From contig NZ_JABFCL010000013.1 in assembly GCF_017566145.1 (NCBI RefSeq), positions 1 to 64,000 on the forward strand: a DNA stretch of 64,000 bases, read 5' to 3'. This document shows, in pieces, positions 32,529 to 41,300 of this stretch; position 1 is the first letter of the stretch, and every line of letters begins with the position of its first letter. Source of the stretch: Bittarella massiliensis (ex Durand et al. 2017) (GTDB lineage Bacteria; Bacillota; Clostridia; Oscillospirales; Ruminococcaceae). Under the pieces are notes generated by a model. The model was not told the DNA's origin. It saw only the letters and a program-made list of their open reading frames with translations, and made no database searches. Made by a program: the position numbers and the translations under genes.

Positions 32529-34357
32529 GCCGCTATCAGATTCCCGTCTCCAAACAGCCTGACCCGGTGGTAATCCAGCAGTTCAGAGGAGTGGACTTCT
32601 CGGCTGACAGTACCCAGGTGGACCCCAGTCGCTCCCCCGACGCGCTGAACATGATCGCCGACCAGGCGTTTTTCCCAGTCAAGCGTACCGGCTATAAGCG
32701 GGTGGCGCAGGGGAGCGGGCGGGTATGGGGGTTGCACCGGCTGACAAACACCAAGGGCGAGTGGGTGCTGGCCCATATCGGGACTTCCCTCTATCGTCTG
32801 GAGGAGAGTGGGACTTTGAGCAAGCTATGCGACGGCATGGGTGCAGCTCCCTCCCAGAGCTTTGTCATGGGGGACTGCCTCTACCTGTTGGACGGAACCA
32901 CCTACCGCCAATTTGACGGCACGACCGTCCGCCCGGCGGCCGAGGTGGCCTATCTGCCGACGGTGCGCATCGGCGCGCCCCCGGCGGGCGGTGGGACTGA
33001 TTTTGAGGCGGTGAACCTGCTGACCCCGGGCCGGAAGGAGAGCTTTCAGGCCGACGGGTCGTCCACCGCCTTTCAGCTGAGCACCGGCGGGCTGGACGGG
33101 GCGGCGGTGACGGCGGTGGTGGCAGGGGCCGCCAAGGCCGAGGGGACCGACTTCACGGTGGACCGGGCCGCGGGGCGGGTGACCTTCAAAACAGCGCCCC
33201 CCAAGGCGGTGCAGAACGTGGACAACGTGGTCATCACCTACCGCAAGACGGTGGCCGGCCACCGGCAGAAGATCGACGGCTGCCGGCTCTTCGGCATCTA
33301 CGGCGGGAAAAACGACACCCGGGTGTTCCTGGCCGGGAACGCCGCGGAGAAGAACGTGGACTGGCAGTCGGGGCTGTACGACCCCACCTACTTCCCCGAC
33401 ACCGGCTACACCAAGGTGGGCGGGGACGCCAGCGCCATCATGGGCTACGCAAGGCAGTACGAGACCCAGATCATCCTCAAGGAGGACAACGACCAAGACG
33501 CCACCCAGTTTTTGCGCACCTTTGAACTGGACGGGGAGGGCAACCCCCTTTTCCCCCTGCAGCAGGGGGCAGCAGGGACCGGCGCGGTGGCTTCCGGCAC
33601 CTTTCGGGCGCTGGAGGACACCCCTCTTTTCCTATCGCGTGACGGGGTGTACGCGGTGGCCGGGACGGCAGTCACCCAGCACCGGGCATTGCAGCACCGC
33701 TCCCGGCGAATCGACAACCGATTGCTGGGGGAGAGTGGGCTGGAAAATGCGGTGGCTTGCGTCTTTCAGGGGCGGTACTACCTGGCGGTGAACGGCCACT
33801 GCTACGTGGCGGACAGCCGCCAGACCTACCGGGAAAATTCCTCTGTGCAGTATGAGTGGTATTTCTGGGACAACATTTCCGCCACCTGCTTTTTGGAGCG
33901 GGAGGGGGCCCTCTACTTCGGCACAGCGGACGGGCGGGTCTGCCGTTTCTGCCGGCCGGAGGAGGAAGGGGCCTACCGGGACGACGGGGCCCCCATCGAG
34001 GCCTACTGGGTGACCCCCTACCTGCACTTCGGCACCTGGACGCGCTATAAGACGGTGCGCAATGTCCACGTGGCCCCGCTGCCCTACCAGCGCAGTGGCG
34101 TTGAAATCTACTACAACACCGACGAGGACGCCGAACAGCTGGCCATGAAGGAGAATATCGACCTCTTTGACTGGGAAAGAATGGACTTTGGCCGATTCTC
34201 CTTTCGCACCATTCAGGTGCCAAACGTGCTGGCCACAGGGGTAAAGGAACGAAAAATCCAGCTTTTTCAGCTGAAATTGCGCAACGCCCAGCTGGATGAA
34301 CCATTCGGGTTTGTCTCCATTTCCATCACCTACACAGTGGGCGGGAAAATCAAGTAA
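32525..34357 (+). CDS. Tail nozzle / DNA stabilisation protein (P22 gp10-like), 610 aa
   Basis: It begins VIQQFRGVDFSADSTQVDPSRSPDALNMIAD, typical of beta-propeller phage stabilisation proteins. Blade-like repeats follow (LFLSRDGVYAVAGTAV, YYLAVNGHCYVADS, LYFGTADGRVCRFC). The C-terminal jelly-roll-like end has ITYTVGGKIK. It plugs the portal and forms the short tail. An inserted segment (about 160-245) with a Thr/Gly/Ala-rich beta pattern may bind fibres. Confidence 0.8.
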   Translation: MSRYQIPVSKQPDPVVIQQFRGVDFSADSTQVDPSRSPDALNMIADQAFFPVKRTGYKRVAQGSGRVWGLHRLTNTKGEWVLAHIGTSLYRLEESGTLSKLCDGMGAAPSQSFVMGDCLYLLDGTTYRQFDGTTVRPAAEVAYLPTVRIGAPPAGGGTDFEAVNLLTPGRKESFQADGSSTAFQLSTGGLDGAAVTAVVAGAAKAEGTDFTVDRAAGRVTFKTAPPKAVQNVDNVVITYRKTVAGHRQKIDGCRLFGIYGGKNDTRVFLAGNAAEKNVDWQSGLYDPTYFPDTGYTKVGGDASAIMGYARQYETQIILKEDNDQDATQFLRTFELDGEGNPLFPLQQGAAGTGAVASGTFRALEDTPLFLSRDGVYAVAGTAVTQHRALQHRSRRIDNRLLGESGLENAVACVFQGRYYLAVNGHCYVADSRQTYRENSSVQYEWYFWDNISATCFLEREGALYFGTADGRVCRFCRPEEEGAYRDDGAPIEAYWVTPYLHFGTWTRYKTVRNVHVAPLPYQRSGVEIYYNTDEDAEQLAMKENIDLFDWERMDFGRFSFRTIQVPNVLATGVKERKIQLFQLKLRNAQLDEPFGFVSISITYTVGGKIK

Positions 34358-34369
34358 GGGGGCGAGAGA

Positions 34370-35170
34370 TTGCTCAAAGACAGGAAGATAACAGGGTTTA
34401 CAAAGCCGGTGAGTGCACTGGCAGACACCCCCAAAATGAGCGCCCAGAAGCTCAAGGAGTGGTTTGATTCAAACTCCACCGTGGAGCTCAAGACTGCCCT
34501 CAACGGGGCGATAGACGACCTGACCGGAGCGGCCGGGGCGGACAACATCGGAACGGAGTATGGCGTACTTTCAGACGTGCTCACCTACCTGCGAGAAAAG
34601 ACCGGCAGCGACAAGGAGTATAACGAGTTCCTTTCCTTTCTGGCCCGGCACACCGCAATGGCCAAGGAGGCCTATGACAACTACCAGACGGAAATAGGCG
34701 GTTTGGAGGAAAGCGCCCAACTGGAACTGACAAACTTCCTTGCCTGGATAGAAGCCAGCAAGATCCGTTCCTCCAACGAGATGAAAGACTGGCTGGCAAC
34801 CATCCAGGGGATCCTCTCTGGCGACGTGGCAGGAAACTTGCTTGTGCTGATTCAAGCACTGGAAGCCAAGCAACCCACCCAGCAGATCGGGAGCTTGACA
34901 GGGGTGGCCGAGGCAGACGGAAAGCTGGCTGACTGCACCCTCTATCTGGCAGAATACGCTTGCGGGGTGGGTGGTATTGGTGACGGGCCATGCGGAGGCG
35001 GGCCCCTGGCGAACCAACCGATGGAAATCAAACAGAATTTTGACGGAACACTAGAAGTTCGAACTCTACCCCAGTGGGGCGGGATGAATGAAATACATGG
35101 TCTGGGTGGGGGGCGATATGCCTTTTGCCAGAACACTGGCAGCCAGAGTCTGCTGTTGGTGGTGAAATGA
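34370..35170 (+). CDS. Tail-fibre-type protein, 266 aa
   Basis: TTG 34370 after GGGGGCGAG. The N-terminal part (DTPKMSAQKLKEWFDSNSTVELKTALNGAIDDLTG) matches the trimeric fibre adaptor pattern. A helical middle (about 80-150) is followed by a Gly/Cys-rich distal end. Probably a virion attachment or spike component. Confidence 0.65.
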   Translation: MLKDRKITGFTKPVSALADTPKMSAQKLKEWFDSNSTVELKTALNGAIDDLTGAAGADNIGTEYGVLSDVLTYLREKTGSDKEYNEFLSFLARHTAMAKEAYDNYQTEIGGLEESAQLELTNFLAWIEASKIRSSNEMKDWLATIQGILSGDVAGNLLVLIQALEAKQPTQQIGSLTGVAEADGKLADCTLYLAEYACGVGGIGDGPCGGGPLANQPMEIKQNFDGTLEVRTLPQWGGMNEIHGLGGGRYAFCQNTGSQSLLLVVK

Positions 35171-35183
35171 GGAGGGGAAAATA

Positions 35184-35696
35184 GTGCACACCTTTGTGAA
35201 GGGGGAGCCCAATTGGGTAGACCCTCTCAACGCAAATTTTCAGGAAGTTGCGTCGGCGGCCGGCGGCGCGATTCCCGCGAGCGAAAAAGGGGCGGCCGGC
35301 GGGGTTGCGACATTGGACGGCAGTGGAAAGCTGGTGCAGATGCCGACGATGGAAGATGTGGGGGCGATGGCTGCGGACGCCATCCAGAGTGGCAGTAACT
35401 CTAACGGATCGTGGGTCAAGTTTCCGGATGGGACAATGATTGCCTATGGCGTGGTTACAAGTCAGTCTATCCCAGCCAACAGTACCACTGGCATAACCGG
35501 CCAAAGCGTCCTGTTCCCGGCGTCTTTTGTCGGCAGTCCGTCGGTGACACTGACAGCATTGGCGGATACGACGAGCCATTTTTCGGCGAAATTGGGAGGC
35601 GTGACCGCTACCTTGTGGTGGGGGTCTATTACCAATGGCAGCGACTATGCACGGGACGTGCCAGTGCATTGGCAGGCAATTGGCCGCTGGAAATAA
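35184..35696 (+). CDS. Receptor-binding tail protein, 170 aa
   Basis: GTG 35184. Starts VHTFVKGEPNWVDPLNANFQEV and later has SNGSWVKFPDGTMIAYGVV with a beta-rich, Thr/Ser-rich C-terminus, a common layout for short tail-fibre tips that bind cell-surface sugars. Follows the fibre gene by 13 nt. Confidence 0.7.
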   Translation: MHTFVKGEPNWVDPLNANFQEVASAAGGAIPASEKGAAGGVATLDGSGKLVQMPTMEDVGAMAADAIQSGSNSNGSWVKFPDGTMIAYGVVTSQSIPANSTTGITGQSVLFPASFVGSPSVTLTALADTTSHFSAKLGGVTATLWWGSITNGSDYARDVPVHWQAIGRWK

Positions 35697-35712
35697 GGGA
35701 GGACAGTAAATT

Positions 35713-35997
35713 ATGGCATTATCTAAGACGATTACCTACGACAACGGCACTGCCGCCAGCTACCACCGCATTGACGGGCTGCTGGTGCACTGCCACCCAG
35801 ACAACGGGGCGACGGTGACTGCCACTCTGTACAGCTATCTTACAGAGGACACCCGGGCCGCCAATGCTGGCGCGCCAGTCTCCACCCTGGACGTCACTGC
35901 AGAGCTGACCGAGGAGCAGGTCAACGGCAATCTGCGGGAAGTTCTGTATAAGTCTATTAAGTCACTGCCTGAATGGGCAGACGCGATCGACTGCTGA
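35713..35997 (+). CDS. Small virion-associated protein, 94 aa
   Basis: Beta-rich with DGLLVHCHPDNGATVTATLYSYLTEDTRAANAG, fibre-cluster position, before the lysozyme. Likely a tail accessory or baseplate-like protein; not recognised. Confidence 0.5.
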   Translation: MALSKTITYDNGTAASYHRIDGLLVHCHPDNGATVTATLYSYLTEDTRAANAGAPVSTLDVTAELTEEQVNGNLREVLYKSIKSLPEWADAIDC

Positions 35998-36009
35998 AAG
36001 GAGAAGAGA

Positions 36010-37014
36010 ATGGAATTTAAGGGAATTGACGTTTCTAAACATCAGGGGGCCATTGACTGGAAAAAGGTCAAATCCTCTGGAGTGCAGTTCGCTATGCTCC
36101 GGGCAGGGTATGGTTCGGATAGGACCAGCCAGGATGATGAGTGCTTTGCGGAGAATGTGGCTGGCTGTGAGGCGGTGGGGCTCTCCTGGGGGGCCTACCT
36201 GTACAGCTACGCCATGAGCATCGGCGAAGCCAAAAGCGAGGCCGCTCACCTGCTGCGGCTGTTGAAGGGGGAAAAGCCCAGCTATCCCGTTGTCATCGAC
36301 ATGGAGGACGCCGACGGTTACAAGGCCAAGCGGGGTGGCATCAGCCGGCAGATGGCTACTGACATCGTAGGGGCTGTCTGTGATGAACTGGAAGCGGCAG
36401 GATTCTATGCCATGTGGTACGCCAATCGAGACTGGTACAAAAACCGTCTGTACGCCGACCAGTTGTCGAAATATGATTTCTGGCTGGCCCACTGGGGGGT
36501 GGAGGAGCCCAGCCTGCCCTGCGGCATATGGCAGTACACCAGCGACGGAGCGGTGCCGGGTATCGCCGGCCGGGTGGATTGCAACATCGCTTACAAGGAC
36601 TACCCGGCCATCATCCAGGCCGCCGGCCTCAACGGCTGGGAAAAGGACGAAGAAAACGAGCTCTCTCCAGCCCCTGCGCCCGCTCCCTCTGAACCGGATG
36701 GGAACGTCTCCTACACTGTTCAAAAAGGCGACACCCTCTGGGGGATCGCCCAGGCCTATGGCACCACGGTGGGTGCTCTGGCAGAGCGCAACGGGATCGC
36801 CAATCCCGACCGCATCTACCCTGGGCAGGTGATTCAAATTGGAGGACAGGCCCCTGCCAGCGGCAAGACCTACACTGTCCGAAAAGGGGACAGCCTCTGG
36901 GCCATCGCCGCCAAGGAGTTGGGCAGCGGCAGCAGGTATGGAGAGATCAAGGCCCTGAACGGCCTGTCCGGGGATACCATCTACCCCGGGCAGACCCTGA
37001 AAATCCCTGGGTAG
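36010..37014 (+). CDS. Endolysin: GH25 lysozyme with two LysM domains, 334 aa
   Basis: GH25 catalytic domain (about 1-205) with GIDVSKHQGAIDW and the active-site acidic pair in YPVVIDMEDAD. Then a Pro/Ala linker and two LysM repeats (SYTVQKGDTLWGIAQAYG, TYTVRKGDSLWAIAAKELG) for peptidoglycan binding. It cleaves cell-wall muramyl bonds. No signal peptide, so release depends on the adjacent holin. Confidence 0.96.
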   Translation: MEFKGIDVSKHQGAIDWKKVKSSGVQFAMLRAGYGSDRTSQDDECFAENVAGCEAVGLSWGAYLYSYAMSIGEAKSEAAHLLRLLKGEKPSYPVVIDMEDADGYKAKRGGISRQMATDIVGAVCDELEAAGFYAMWYANRDWYKNRLYADQLSKYDFWLAHWGVEEPSLPCGIWQYTSDGAVPGIAGRVDCNIAYKDYPAIIQAAGLNGWEKDEENELSPAPAPAPSEPDGNVSYTVQKGDTLWGIAQAYGTTVGALAERNGIANPDRIYPGQVIQIGGQAPASGKTYTVRKGDSLWAIAAKELGSGSRYGEIKALNGLSGDTIYPGQTLKIPG

Positions 37015-37027
37015 GGGGGAGAGGGGA

Positions 37028-37474
37028 ATGGAGCAGATGACAAATATCAAGGCGTGGGTGCTGGCGGCTGTAGGGGCAGTGGGAGGCGCGATCTCCGCCG
37101 CAATGGGGGGATGGTCGCAGATGCTCACAGCCCTGCTCATCGTCATGGGGGCCGACTACCTGACCGGGCTGATCGTAGCCGGGGTGTTCCACCGGTCGGG
37201 CAAGTCGGCAGATGGTTCGCTGGAGAGCCGTGCAGGGTTCAAGGGGCTCTGCCGCAAGGGGGCCATGCTGCTGGTGGTGCTGCTGGCGGCCCGGCTGGAC
37301 CTGGTGATGGGCACCGGCTTCATCCGGGACGGGGCAGCCATGGCCTTTCTGGCCAATGAGCTTCTCTCGGTGGTGGAGAACGTGGGCCTGATGGGGGTAC
37401 CCATCCCCAAGGTGATTGCGAGCGCCATCTCGGTGCTTCAGTCCAAAGCCGATAGCGCCGGCGAAGCAGAATAA
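37028..37474 (+). CDS. Phage holin (TcdE/holin_4 type), 148 aa
   Basis: Hydrophobic helices at about 9-29, 36-55 and 77-97, with LIVMGADYLTGLIVAGVFHRSGKSADGSLESRAGFKGLCRKGAMLLVV, the signature of the toxin-secretion/phage-lysis holin family. Makes membrane lesions to release the endolysin encoded 13 nt upstream. Confidence 0.93.
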   Translation: MEQMTNIKAWVLAAVGAVGGAISAAMGGWSQMLTALLIVMGADYLTGLIVAGVFHRSGKSADGSLESRAGFKGLCRKGAMLLVVLLAARLDLVMGTGFIRDGAAMAFLANELLSVVENVGLMGVPIPKVIASAISVLQSKADSAGEAE

Positions 37475-37480
37475 ATACCG

Positions 37481-37511
37481 ACAGGCCCTGCCATCTGGCA
37501 GGGCCTGTTTT
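37481..37511 (+). terminator. Terminator after the lysis genes
   Basis: ACAGGCCCTGCC/GGCAGGGCCTGT with an ATCT loop and TTTT tail, directly after the holin stop. Transcription of the two following virion genes must pass it or start anew. Confidence 0.85.
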
Positions 37512-37530
37512 GGAATAAGGAGGAATGGAG

Positions 37531-38325
37531 ATGTCCAGCTACATTGACCAGTTGAAGCAGTCGATGGAAGAAGAAAAGAAAATGTACGAGATGGCCCAGG
37601 CCCAGCAGACGGCCACGCTCAACCAACAGAAAGACCCCATCAAGGAAGCGGCCAACAAGCTGCGGGGAGACACCTACACCAACTCCCGCCTCTCGGCAAT
37701 TGGGAACAATGAAGCTTTGGCCCAGAAAGGGCTGGCCGGCGGAGTTTACCAGGAGCCCCGCTCGGGCTATTCCGAGACTTCCCGCATCCGTCAGGACACG
37801 GCGCTGCGCAATTCGCTCAATGCGGCCGACCTGGATGAAGCCAAGAAGATTGCCGAGATTGAAGCCAAGATCAAGGATTTGGGCTACGATACCAGCAAAC
37901 AGATTGCCGCCTCCAATTCAAAGTGGAACGAAAAGATCGCCGCTGCTGTAAGAGAGGATGAATTGCGCCGGCTGCAGCAGGAGAGAGAAGACCAACTGCG
38001 CCGTGAGCAGTGGGAACGAGAGGACCGCATCCGCAAGGAGCAGCAGGCGTTTCAGCGGAGTATGGCCAGTTATTCGAGAGGAAGTAGTAGTTCAAGCGGG
38101 AAGGGCGAGATTGACCTGAAAGCAGAGGCTCAAAACCTCATTAACACGGTGGACAGGTTTGCAAGGCAGGCCGGGGTGGGTAGTGCAGGGACATACCAGC
38201 AAATTCAAGAGATTCAAGAAAATGCGTGGAGACAAGCGCTGGCACAACTTAAGAAAGATTACGAAGACGACGAAAAGGCCTTTGTGGATATTGCCAAAAT
38301 AGCACGAGCACCCGGTTACTATTAA
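37531..38325 (+). CDS. Internal virion protein candidate, 264 aa
   Basis: The start ATG 37531 is at correct distance from AAGGAGG; ATG 37525 is too near. Almost wholly helical, with Glu/Arg/Gln coiled coil (about 140-180), Ser-rich linker and a C-terminal helical part. It lies before the 1760-residue protein and probably belongs to the DNA-ejection apparatus; inference from position and composition. Confidence 0.55.
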   Translation: MSSYIDQLKQSMEEEKKMYEMAQAQQTATLNQQKDPIKEAANKLRGDTYTNSRLSAIGNNEALAQKGLAGGVYQEPRSGYSETSRIRQDTALRNSLNAADLDEAKKIAEIEAKIKDLGYDTSKQIAASNSKWNEKIAAAVREDELRRLQQEREDQLRREQWEREDRIRKEQQAFQRSMASYSRGSSSSSGKGEIDLKAEAQNLINTVDRFARQAGVGSAGTYQQIQEIQENAWRQALAQLKKDYEDDEKAFVDIAKIARAPGYY

Positions 38326-38341
38326 GTCGAGGAGTGAGACA

Positions 38342-41300
38342 ATGGCAAAATACAGAATGGACAACCTCACCGAAGAGGAGAAACGGCTTATCCGAAATTC
38401 TGTGCAGGGTCAGAAAACGCGCGAGAAGAAACAGGCTGAATATGTAAGAAAAATTCGCAACGGAGACTTCTCAGAACTCCCCGGATATGATCGGCTTTCT
38501 AGGATGGAGCCGGCCAGAATGACAGCTGAAGATGCCGTGCAAACTAGCGGAGAGTTTGACCCGCAAAAGGCTGCTGTTACTGCCTTTTCCTTTGGCCGGC
38601 AGAAAAAGGCCGGAACCTCTACCACGGTTCAAGATACTATGAAAAAGGATATTGAGCGGTACGCAGAGGAAGAGGAAGAACGTCACAAAACAGCAGCGAT
38701 GGATGAACTGGCGCAAGCCTACATGCTTAGGCAAGGAGGGCAGGGGAAGGAAGCCGAAGGGCATATCAGCAAGAGCGCCTCGCACCAGACAAAAAGCAGA
38801 GAGTACGACCAAATTGCAGGCGCACTGAAAAATGCCGGGTTTGAGGCAGAACAGCAAAAGAAGTTGGCCGAGATGCGGAGTGTCCGGCAAAGCGGAGACT
38901 ATGAGGAATACTCCCGGAAAGGCAAGGCTTTAGACAGTGGGAAAGGGGCTTTCCAGGCGGCTGGCGAACTGGCCAACCCGGTGGAGTTCGTCAAGCGCAC
39001 TGGGCAGTCTGAAATGACCGACAACGGCATGGGCGTGGCGGTGACCTATAACAAGGGCGCCCAATCAAAGTACAAATACCTCACCGAAGAGGAAGTCAAG
39101 GACTACAACTATTTTCTTGGCAAAGGCGACAAGAAGGCCGCCCAGGAGTATCTTAAGCTACTCGACCGTGAACTGAACAAGAGGGAGTCCGCCCAGGTAT
39201 CCCAGACAATGAAGGAGACAGCACAGGAAAACCCTGCTTTGGGGGCGGCCCAAAACATCGCCTCCTCTGTGGCGCTGACTCCGATTTCCTTTCTGCCAAC
39301 GGTTGGGCAGAACATCAAAAATGCGGTTACGGGTAAGTATGAGCCGGTCGACGCCTACTCCCCATTATCTGTGGGCGCTGTGGTTGATGAGGCTACCCGA
39401 GAAGGTATTACCGAGGGGAAGGCCGGGTGGCAGAAGGACCTCATCAACGCCGGCCTATCCATTGGGCAATCGGCGGCACGTCTGCCTTTTGGGGCCACCG
39501 CAAGTTGGGCCATGGCCGGCCTGAACGCTGCTGGCAGTGCAAGCCAAGAAGCGGCGGAAAAAGGAGCTACTGCGGAGCAAGCCTTGACGGCCGGTCTGGT
39601 AAGCGGCGCAATTGAGATGGCAACCGAGAAAATGCCCATAGACAGGCTGTTCAGAATTGCCGGGCAGGGTAAAGTTGGCATAAAAAAGGCCGCTGCCGAA
39701 TGGCTGAAGCAGATAGGAGTTGAAGGGTCCGAAGAACTTATCTCTGAATATGCTAATAATATTGCCGACATTGCCATTCTGGGAGATAAATCCGATTATG
39801 TACAATATCGAAACCAGCTGCTTCAGCAGGGGCTAAGCCCAGAAGAGGCGGAGCGCATGACGGCAACCCAGTTCTTTGTTCAAAATCCCGCTACCGCTTT
39901 TGCTGGAGGCGCAATCTCTGGCGGTGTGATGGGCGCTGGTGCCCTTGCTGTCAACTCGCTCCCCAACGCAGTTCAAAACGTTGATACAGCCGTCAGGACC
40001 AAATATGCCGAGAACTACATAGACAAACACGGGCAACAGGATATGCGGGAAATAGGCTTTTCCCCCGTGGAAGAAGGGGCGACCCGTCCTCTCACACAAA
40101 AACAAATTCCCGAAGTAAAAGAGGATGCGCTCCCAGTTAATGTTCTCTCGACAAAGTATCAGCGGAAGGTGCTGAAGGACAACCCCACACAATTTACGAC
40201 CATCAAAGTCCCTGAAGGCGTGTTTGTTGACTCTCAAGGGGCGGCATTGCCAGATAGTCAGTACCCAAAGGCTTTACGCAATTATCTTATGTCTCGCTTT
40301 AGAGATCAGGTGATTGATTTTGCTGGGGGCGAAAAGGCATTTTTAAACAAGCGTGGAATTGAGGAGTATGCCTACCCCGCCAAGTATTTGAACCCTGATG
40401 TCAAGACGGACAAGATGAGGGCGGGGAGCGACCTGCAAAACCTCTTAGATGGAGCTTACGCAAAGTGGCACGAAGATGACAGCGGGCATCATCCGGAAGC
40501 CACCGGTGGTTGGGACTACTATTTGGTGAACTTCGATGTAGGCGGGCAGCGCTATACAGGAAAAATCAATGTCATGAATAGCGAAAATGGGAGGGTTCTC
40601 TATGATGTCACAGACATAAAGAGAGCCCCCACCCGCAACAGCGATGTCACCGCCCGGGCGGCGCTCGCATCGGGTAAGAGCTCTCTTCCTGTTGTTAGTA
40701 TACTAAATTCCGAACTAAATAGCAAGCTCAAAAAGTCGGTCGGAATAGAGACATTTACTGATCCGCTGGGGCTGAAGCGAAAGAAGGTTACATCTCCCCC
40801 CGAAACAGAAGATTCGCCCGGTGCTAAAAGCACCAGCGGTGCAATGCGGGAAAGTTCTGCGTACCGCAGAGGGGATGCGCCCCCTAATATTAGTATAGCA
40901 GACTCGGCGGGAGGAAGGGCTCAGAGCAAGACACGGAAGCTGGTAGGAATCGAAGCGTTTACTGATCCGCTCGGGAAAAGAAGAAAGTTGGCGGGAGTTG
41001 AGGCGTTCGCGAATCCTCTCGGCAAACGTGCGAATAGCGCTATGTCTCCATCTAGTTTCTCCAAGCAAACAGGTGGCGGTATTGACACCAGCCACCTGAA
41101 ACCTGAAGTCAGAGAAGCCATCTCGGATATTGAGGGGACGCCCTTTGAAGACCACACCATTATCTCCCAAGACATCGCGCAGCGGCTACAAAACCCCAGT
41201 GGTGCCTACAATAAGGATTTGTCGCGGGTGCTGGACAGCGCCGCCGGAAAGGACAAGCAGCTGCGAGAGGTACTAAGGGACAAAATTGAGCGCCCCCTAT

